Assembly (NCBI RefSeq): GCF_004210375.1
Contig: NC_134834.1
Coordinates: 141,145,009-141,209,008, forward strand
Reading direction: 5' to 3'
Source: Tachypleus tridentatus
Taxonomy: Eukaryota; Arthropoda; Merostomata; Xiphosura; Limulidae
Length of the DNA stretch: 64,000 bases
Shown here in pieces: positions 57,183 to 64,000 of the stretch. The notes under the pieces were generated by a model. That model ran no database searches. It worked only from the letters and a program-made list of their open reading frames with translations, and was not told where the DNA came from. Made by a program: the position numbers and the translations under genes. Position 1 is the first letter of the stretch; the number at the start of each line of letters is the position of its first letter.

Positions 57183-57330
57183 AAATGGCTGGTGTGGGTA
57201 GAGGAGCAAACAACGTTTCAACCTTCTTTGGTTATCGCCAGGTTCACAAAGATGACCAAAGAAGGTTGAAATGTTGTTCCCTCCATTACGAGTGCTTTCT
57301 CTACCCATACTAGCCGTTTTTAAATATATC
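57183..57330. repeat. Hairpin repeat, copy 2
   Basis: Left arm aaatggctggtgtgggtaga and caacgtttcaaccttctttg; right arm caaagaaggttgaaatgttg and ctctacccatactagccg. Same family as 7430-7560, but with longer, better-kept inner arms. Confidence 0.8.
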
Positions 57331-57849
57331 ATTTTCTCTACAAATGGGTTTTCTCGTCATCATGGAGAATCTGGGCCAGGCAAAAGAGGAAAAACAATTG
57401 ATATTTTGAGGTTAGAGATCTATATAACATTGTGTGTAGCTAGTACTTTATCAAATAAAACTCAGTTATACAGTTTGATAAAATTTACAAGAAAATTACC
57501 TTTACACTCCAGATATTAAGCTTAAAGAAACCACAAAGGTGATACGTTGGTTTAACTAAAATATATTCTTGTATATTTATCAGGAGTTTAAAAGTAATTT
57601 TTTTCCATAACGTTTATGAAAGTGTGAAAATCTTTCCAGATAGTTATAACCATTTAGACAAAATTACCCACAATAATTTACATATACATGTATTGCAGTT
57701 TAATTTACTAAAACAAAATTTGAACCCAAGCAGTTCCATGCAAAAGCAATTTAATACCACAATCTAAATGAGAAATGTGATATACAAAATTAGGATCACC
57801 CAAAACACATGAGGGAACTAAGAAAGGAATCAGGGCTAACAGCTTGGAA
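57331..57849. other. Unassigned stretch
   Basis: No recognised feature. Confidence 0.35.
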
Positions 57850-59050
57850 AATAATTCATTTAGGGGCAAAGATGGGCTTGGGTTTAATTAAGAATTGGTT
57901 CCAAGCACTTACTAATGAAGAGAGGGAGCAGATAAGAGAAACAGATGGGATGATTGTGTAAAAGACAGGAAATAACTATAATAGTTGTAGTGACTCTAGT
58001 ATGTAGAATAAAAGAATAAATAGGAGTGTAAGAATATTTTTATGCTATCCAGGAGTGAGAGCTACAGGATATAAGTGATAAAACCACTGATAGCTAAAGG
58101 TGCTTGTAACAATGCACATTTTGTAGTACATGTTGGGACTAATGATGTAAGGAGCATATTGATAAGTATAAAACAACAATAAGGAAATGGGTCATAGTTT
58201 GATTTTGTCAGGGATATTGCCAAGAATAAATTGTGGGGATGAGAAACTAAGTAGGTCATTAGGACTAAATACCAGGGTTAGATCAGTATGTAGGAATTAG
58301 TAAACAGGTCGATTAGGTTTGTAGAATAATTTAATGGAAAAATTAATATTTTTTTTTTCGGAATCGATGGTAGATTTATTAAACGAGGGCTAGACGGTTA
58401 TGTTAGTAAAATAGGAAATATACTTGACAGGAAAACATAAATACATTTTAAAACACATGACTAGTTTCTACTATAGTGTTAGAGTATTAGAAATAAAACT
58501 GAATTCAAAACAGTTTATAAACTGTGAATTTTGATATTGTGGGTATCACTGAGACTTTCATAAGAGGATTTTATTTTGAAATATCATGCTACAAGTTCTA
58601 TACAAGAAATAAATTATTAAAAAAAAATGGGTTGGGGGAGAAGTAGCTTTGTATGTGAGGAGTGAATTGCATTCTGTTGAGCTAGAGCATATTAAAGAAA
58701 TTAGCAATAAGGACGAGTGAGATTCCATTAGTGTTAGTGGATATAAAGGGAAAAGCCTTATAACCAGGTTAGAATATGGAAATTAATGAGAAACTGTATA
58801 ATAAGATCAGTCTGGCAGCTGAAAAAGATGCTATTATGAGATTTATATTTTAATTTCAGGAGTCTGATTGAGAAAATTTTGAGTCTGACAGGTGGTGACA
58901 GAACCTACAAGAAAGGAAGTTATATTAGATTTAATGTAAGCATCCAATGTGTATATGATAGATAAAGAGTTGTGGTTGGAGAGCATTTAAGTACAAGCAA
59001 CTATTTCACTGTTAGGTTTATGATTTTACTACATGTAGAATTGAAGTATA
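57850..59050 (+). pseudogene. CR1-like LINE with SGNH-esterase-like ORF1 and endonuclease
   Basis: Around 58115-58145, FVVHVGTNDVR is the GxND block of SGNH/GDSL hydrolases. Further pieces (LPRINCGDEKLSRSLGLNTR-like, then FNGKINIFFF, then a DG-H-like region near 58370) follow the ORF1 esterase order of CR1-type LINEs. From 58520, FDIVGITETFIRG, then CYKFYTRNKL, SGELHSVE-like, then VVTEPTRKEVILDLM and ASNVYMIDKELW are endonuclease blocks (ITETWL ... PTRxxxxLDLVxxS). Frames change repeatedly. Esterase-type ORF1 proteins may help the LINE particle interact with membranes or lipids; that role is proposed, not shown here. Confidence 0.55.
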
Positions 59051-61554
59051 GTAGATACAGCCTAAACCTTTATTTGCCCTGCCATTAGGAACAGATATTG
59101 TAGCTGTAAAACTCTACGTGGGCAAGGCTTCTCATCACAAATACATTCCTTGGAACAAATGGGAATTTTAACAAAACTTGAGTTAAAATTCAAACTCCAC
59201 CTAACTTTTCTATATATTCTCACAGTGGAACATCACCATTGCACCCCATTTCTGTTGAAGGTTTTTCAGTTATAATTAATGGATGTAATGATCACAAACT
59301 GAATGAAAATTCAAGTCTCAATGCAATTTCACACCGATTTCCCCCTTGCACTTTTTCTTTGTAAATTGAAAATTTCCTAATACCATTCATTGTACATTTA
59401 TATCAGTGTAATACTAAAGATTGTTCAGTTAATTATCTTCATAGACTCACTCAAAATTGTTGAATGCTTTGGTATTACAAGATGTTTACAACTGTTACCA
59501 TGACTCTTCTATCTGTTATTAATCTTGTTTCTGTATTTTTAAAAAATAAAGTTCTAATTTCTAGAAGAAAAAAGTATTTTTATGCATAATGAAAGTGACG
59601 AAAAATATATATTCATCATAGTGTTAAGTTACAATGAAAGTTTCTCAACTAGGTAAACCAAGTTACATTTTATATTCTAAAGATGAATTCTCAGCTCATA
59701 CTAACCCCTCAACTTGAGTATATCGTGAACTTCAAGAGATTGATGGCACAAACACAGTCTAACAAGCCTTAATAAAATATGTGGTAAGTGAACTTTTCTA
59801 ATCCAGCTATTATTGTTGAGTCACAGAAATTGAAATAAATATCATGATATGGGAAGTCAATGTAACAAACCTGATAATGTATTTTAATTGATTATACTTG
59901 CAGGCATTCAACTGATTTAAACTTCCAAAGTATAATAATAGAAAGAGTACTTCACAATGCAGTACTTTTCAATACACAAATCTGCGAGTCATATCCAACC
60001 ACAGCTAATATAAAATAGTAAAACACTGGCCTTTAGAAAGCTCTTTTCTAGAGGACCAGTATTTTATAGAATACAATCATTTCAATACATTACACATGTA
60101 TATATATATTATTACTAGTTACAAATAACTTTTTAAATTTCAGTTACTTCTCTTAAGACACAAAGCAGTAAATAAATATAGAAAACAATGATCTCCTTTA
60201 CTTACAATATTTGTACTAACTTGCTAAGTCCTGTTGAATTTTATAAGAGGAATATGTACAGCAAAATAATTTTGTTTTATATATGCTTTTTGAAATAAAG
60301 AAAATCATAAACTACTATACCAGAATTCTACTGTAGTGAATCTGCATTTTGGTCTAACATACATTTTCAAAATGCTATTTTACTCACCCTTACTAATTAA
60401 TCTGTATTTGGATCTAAAAATATTTTTCAAACACTATTTCACCTTATCCTTTCTCTGTGATGTACAACAGAAAAGATGGGTTTATTTGTGAAGATATTTT
60501 CCAAAGGCTGAGAAATCATGCAGGGAAAATTCTGAGCTTTTGATTGCTTAACATTTCTATGAACAAAGTAAGTACATTTAAACAAGCATATCCAAAGAGG
60601 GAAGAGATGAATGGGACCAATGTGTTTGATTCTATAAATATAATAATATCTCGGAACATAAATAAGATGGGAAGTTCTTATTTTACATTCTAACTTGTAA
60701 ATATTGGTAATTTGAGTTTCTATTTCTTAAAAAACTACAGACTTTGCCTTTGGACATCACAAACATATAATTTAAACCAAAGAAGCATTCAATATACCAC
60801 ATGGTATGCAAAAAACCAGTATTTAGGAACTTGTGTTAATATTAACATTTAAATTAATTATCTATTGTAGATCTAATGAACGTAAGGTTTTTGGTGTTTA
60901 TGATGGTATCAGCCTGAGCCATGTTTAGTTTATTTTTAAAAACTGGTTTAAACTATAATAAATGACTACCTACAAGATTTTCAAATGTATTATATACAAA
61001 TATCTTTAATGACATTTATCAATGTAAAGTTAAGTTAAAATAATGTTACTTAAACATATAAATACAGTACCAAAAACAGTTCTAGAATACATTACTTTTT
61101 ACTTTCAAATGTACATGCACATGATGATGGCTGTGGCTGAACAGACTGATTCAGTGTCAAAATTACAAGTCATATCCATAGAAGTAATTATTTTTCTTGA
61201 AACTTTATGAACTATTGTGAAAGAATAACTGTGGTTGTGGAATAAGTAATAAGGATTTTTAAGTTTAAGAGGTATTACAGAATGTATGATAAATGTTTAT
61301 AACTGTGACATACTTAATTCATGATTCTTAATATACAGAAGAGTAATTTAAATAATAAATAAAGTGATAAAAACTGTACAACTCAATAACTCGAGCACTT
61401 TCTAAAGGTGGACCTTCCTTCTTCAGTAGCAAACTGGAAATCAAAATAAGTACCATTTTGTACCCAGGTTTTTTCAACCTGCATATTTTTCTGATGCAAA
61501 GTTCCATGATAGTTGTTTTAGTTATTATTTTATTCTCATTTCTCTTAAACCCAC
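59051..61554. other. AT-rich stretch without recognised features
   Basis: No exon, repeat or inverted repeat identified. Confidence 0.4.
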
Positions 61555-61855
61555 ATTAATATACAGAACTGTAAGCATCTTGTTTCTCTTTAACAACTTG
61601 TGTGCTTATCATCTGAATAAAGAATTAACTCTAAATTCAACAATCAGATGGTTGCAATGATATACAGAACTGTAAGCATCTGTTGTTTATCTTTGGTAAA
61701 ACGTGTGTATAATCTAAACAAAGAATTACCACATCTAGGTTCAAAAACAAATTATAATATCAGTATGTTGGACTGTAAGGACCTATTGCTTCTTAATGAA
61801 TTGTGTGTTTATCATCTGAGTAAAGAATTAACATAGCTAGATCCAACAATCAGCA
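61555..61855. repeat. Tandem repeat, about 95-100-bp unit, 3 copies
   Basis: Units start near 61558, 61660 and 61762. Each carries a gtaagcatct/gtaaggacct motif, then gtgtgcttatcatctgaata (or variant) and aagaattaac, and ends near caacaatcag. Copies 1 and 3 agree best; copy 2 is more diverged. Confidence 0.8.
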
Positions 61856-63133
61856 TTTTGTGAAAGAAAACTTCAAAAAAGTATTACTACTGCAGCTACA
61901 TAATACATGAATAATGTTGTGTTATTCAATAGTTTATTTTGTGGATTCTGCTAATAAATTATTGTATTTCATATGATTAACCTTGTTTTATAAGATGAAT
62001 GTATAAATTGTCTAAGATACTGAACCAACCTAACTTGTGAACCTGAACAAATAGTATGGGTGTGATATATTTGTCCCTGAGGCAATCACAGTGATTTATG
62101 ATAATATTGTGTTCTAGTTGCACTGACTTTTTTTTTACCTTTTCCTGTACACAATTATATGATTAGTGCTAGCTGAAAATAAGTAACAAGTGTGTTGAAA
62201 TAAAAATCCTAAAATGTATTGTTGAGTAGTTTAATGCACTTATTTTTTAATATCTTTTATGATCTAATCAGTTTATTTTACACTAAGTCTTTGATAAACA
62301 GTCATATAAAATTGTTTTCTTTTGATACCTATACAATAACAATGGAACAAATCCTACTCATCTGAAAACCCCTGATTAGAGTTTTCATAAAATAAAAAAA
62401 GTGTTAGTTAAACTTGAAGTGTGGTAAACTGACTGACATCTAGTTCCTAGTTTTGTTTTTGGATTTTACTCATTATTGAAATCACATCACAATTAATACA
62501 TAGTATAAATATCCACTGGAAATACTGTTTAAATAAAGTTACGATATGACAACCCTACAGATCCAACTATAGTATACAGATGCTAGGATATTTCAGTACC
62601 AGTTGCTGGAATTAAGTTTTGCACCAAAGTCTTAAATGTATATATTTCACTGACATTTAACTTTGTTTGTACTGTTCTAAGGCCTGAATACACTTGATTC
62701 ACAAAATAACAGACCATAGACAGTTTTTGGTAATTCATTCATGGGCAGAGAAAGAAACTGAAGAGATTTTGAATTTGGTATCCTACAGACCAAACGAATG
62801 AAAGATAAATCGTGGGATCTATTTACCTTCTAATTCCATTTCTGTTGCTAGAGTTTATAATACATTCTGATACTGTTCAAATTTTTTTTATCTCAAATAT
62901 TCTACTAAAAAAAAAGTCTAAAACAAATTTTTACAATTGAGAAAGAAATTCTTTACTTGCTTTGTTTGATAAACTGTGGTGTTTTATTGACTGATATGAA
63001 TTTACAAACGATTTTGTGTAATGCCAAAAATAAAAAAGCAAGAAATATAGTTCATAACATTTTAGACCTCACTCCATATTTTTGACAGGTAATTTTATCA
63101 TTATCATGCATCAAATACCTTGGTTTAATGATA
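61856..63133. other. AT-rich stretch without recognised features
   Basis: No exon, repeat or inverted repeat identified. Confidence 0.4.
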
Positions 63134-63308
63134 GTACTATTTCAAAATTAAATCTGCTTAAATGCAACTATCTTAAAATTCATAAAACATTTTAAAATTG
63201 GTTTCATAATGTGAGATTTTGTACTATTTCGAAAATTAAATCTGCTTAAATGCAACTATCTTAAAATTCATAAAACATTTTAAAATTGGTTTCATAATGT
63301 GAGATTTT
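63134..63308. repeat. Recent tandem duplication, 87/88-bp unit
   Basis: Units 63134-63220 and 63221-63308 are identical except for one inserted g (ttcaaaatta versus ttcgaaaatta). The near identity shows a recent event. Confidence 0.95.
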
Positions 63309-64000
63309 CCACTAAAACGGCTTTTATGTAAGTTCTGTATCAGATTACACTAATAAAAATGAAATTTGTTTCCTTATAAACACTAACTGAAAACCAAGCA
63401 TTCAAGCTCAATATCGACATAGATGACTAGTGTAACATAAAGAAACACTGGATATTATTTTTACACTATTCATATGGGTAGGGAGTTTAAAAAATGGTTT
63501 ACATGGGCGACAGTAAAATAAATACAACAAACATCTTATTTATTTATATACTTTTATTTTATCAGAAAAAATCAAAGGACAGTATCATGTGTGTCAGTTT
63601 AATCCTGGTACTCTAGTCTGAGACACAGTGAACATGGGGATTGATCACCATGTACCTTTAGAATGGTGGTCAAAAGAGCCAATACAATTTTTCTATTAAT
63701 ACTTCCCCTTGATAATTCAAAGCAACTAAATGTATTGTTCCAAAGTGTATATATTTCCAGCTCACTGTCTGCTTCCATGCCAAAACTTAGTAACAATATT
63801 TTTTAATGATGTCCATCATGAATTACACTACAAAATATTCATCCTTTAGTACATTTTTCAACTGAAAGAAATATCTCTATGTTAAATAGCACAAAATAGT
63901 TACCCTTCAAATGTACTTGAGTAAAATTATACATTTTTTCACAAAACTGTCAATATAAATATAAAACTATAATTGGGTTAACAGGGTAAGCTAGATTATC
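63309..64000. other. AT-rich stretch to window end
   Basis: A 65-codon minus frame at 63796-63599 shows no recognised motif. Confidence 0.4.

Noticed and set aside
1..64000. CRISPR arrays, bacterial operons, rRNA genes or a viral genome
   Set aside because: No regularly spaced short repeats, no ribosome-binding-site organised genes and no rRNA sequence were seen. The only virus-like pieces are broken LTR-retrotransposon gag and integrase fragments.

Overview
This is a eukaryotic, AT-rich, repeat-dense window. The most likely source is an arthropod, and probably a horseshoe crab (Xiphosura). The pointers are spliced metazoan gene fragments with GT/AG borders and two abundant tRNA-derived SINE families. 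From memory I associate the first family (head reading gcccggcatggcc, tail ending in gcgaaatt-caaacaaa) with Limulus/Tachypleus. That naming is recall, not a search. There are no bacterial operons, CRISPR arrays or rRNA genes.

Host genes are sparse. (1) The 5' end of an ELP3 gene (Elongator catalytic subunit) lies on the minus strand. Three coding exons at 23608-23587, 17500-17395 and 17177-17087 join in a consistent frame. The rest of the gene must lie left of the window, so intron 3 would exceed 17 kb. (2) A complete intronless BLCAP coding sequence (82 codons) lies at 48587-48835 (+), preceded by a CpG-rich promoter-like patch at about 48070-48240.

Almost everything else is mobile DNA, layered and nested. 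From 0.5 to 7.2 kb there is a decayed repeat-type ORF and a nearly full-length but broken Jockey-type LINE (-). From 7.4 to 20.2 kb there are strongly decayed DIRS-like reverse transcriptase copies (-), fragments of the same LINE, and the ELP3 exons. From 21.6 to 23.3 kb there are CR1-like fragments. From 24.1 to 27.8 kb there are head-to-head SINEs and a complete hAT element with an 8-bp target duplication, carrying a nested pogo-type MITE. From 27.9 to 34.1 kb there is a Penelope-like element tail split by a piggyBac-type MITE, an internally deleted LINE, and an inverted copy of the Penelope-type tail. From 34.2 to 46.7 kb there are SINEs, two Tc1-type elements (one with long inverted repeats carrying paired direct repeats) and Ty3/gypsy gag, LTR and integrase debris. 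From 51.9 to 59.1 kb there are CR1-like LINEs whose ORF1 looks SGNH-esterase-like, a mariner with two frameshifts, and another hAT remnant. The last 5 kb hold little beyond two local tandem duplications.

The most unusual object is a 1.3-kb unit at 49873-51193. It has inverted terminal repeats but no transposase. It contains an approximately 98-bp run of alternating GAA/TTC triplets on a strict 5-bp grid (a very long heat-shock element), a TATA box, an initiator-like site, and a two-exon Cys-rich gene that is now frameshifted. It looks like a mobile heat-responsive gene cassette.
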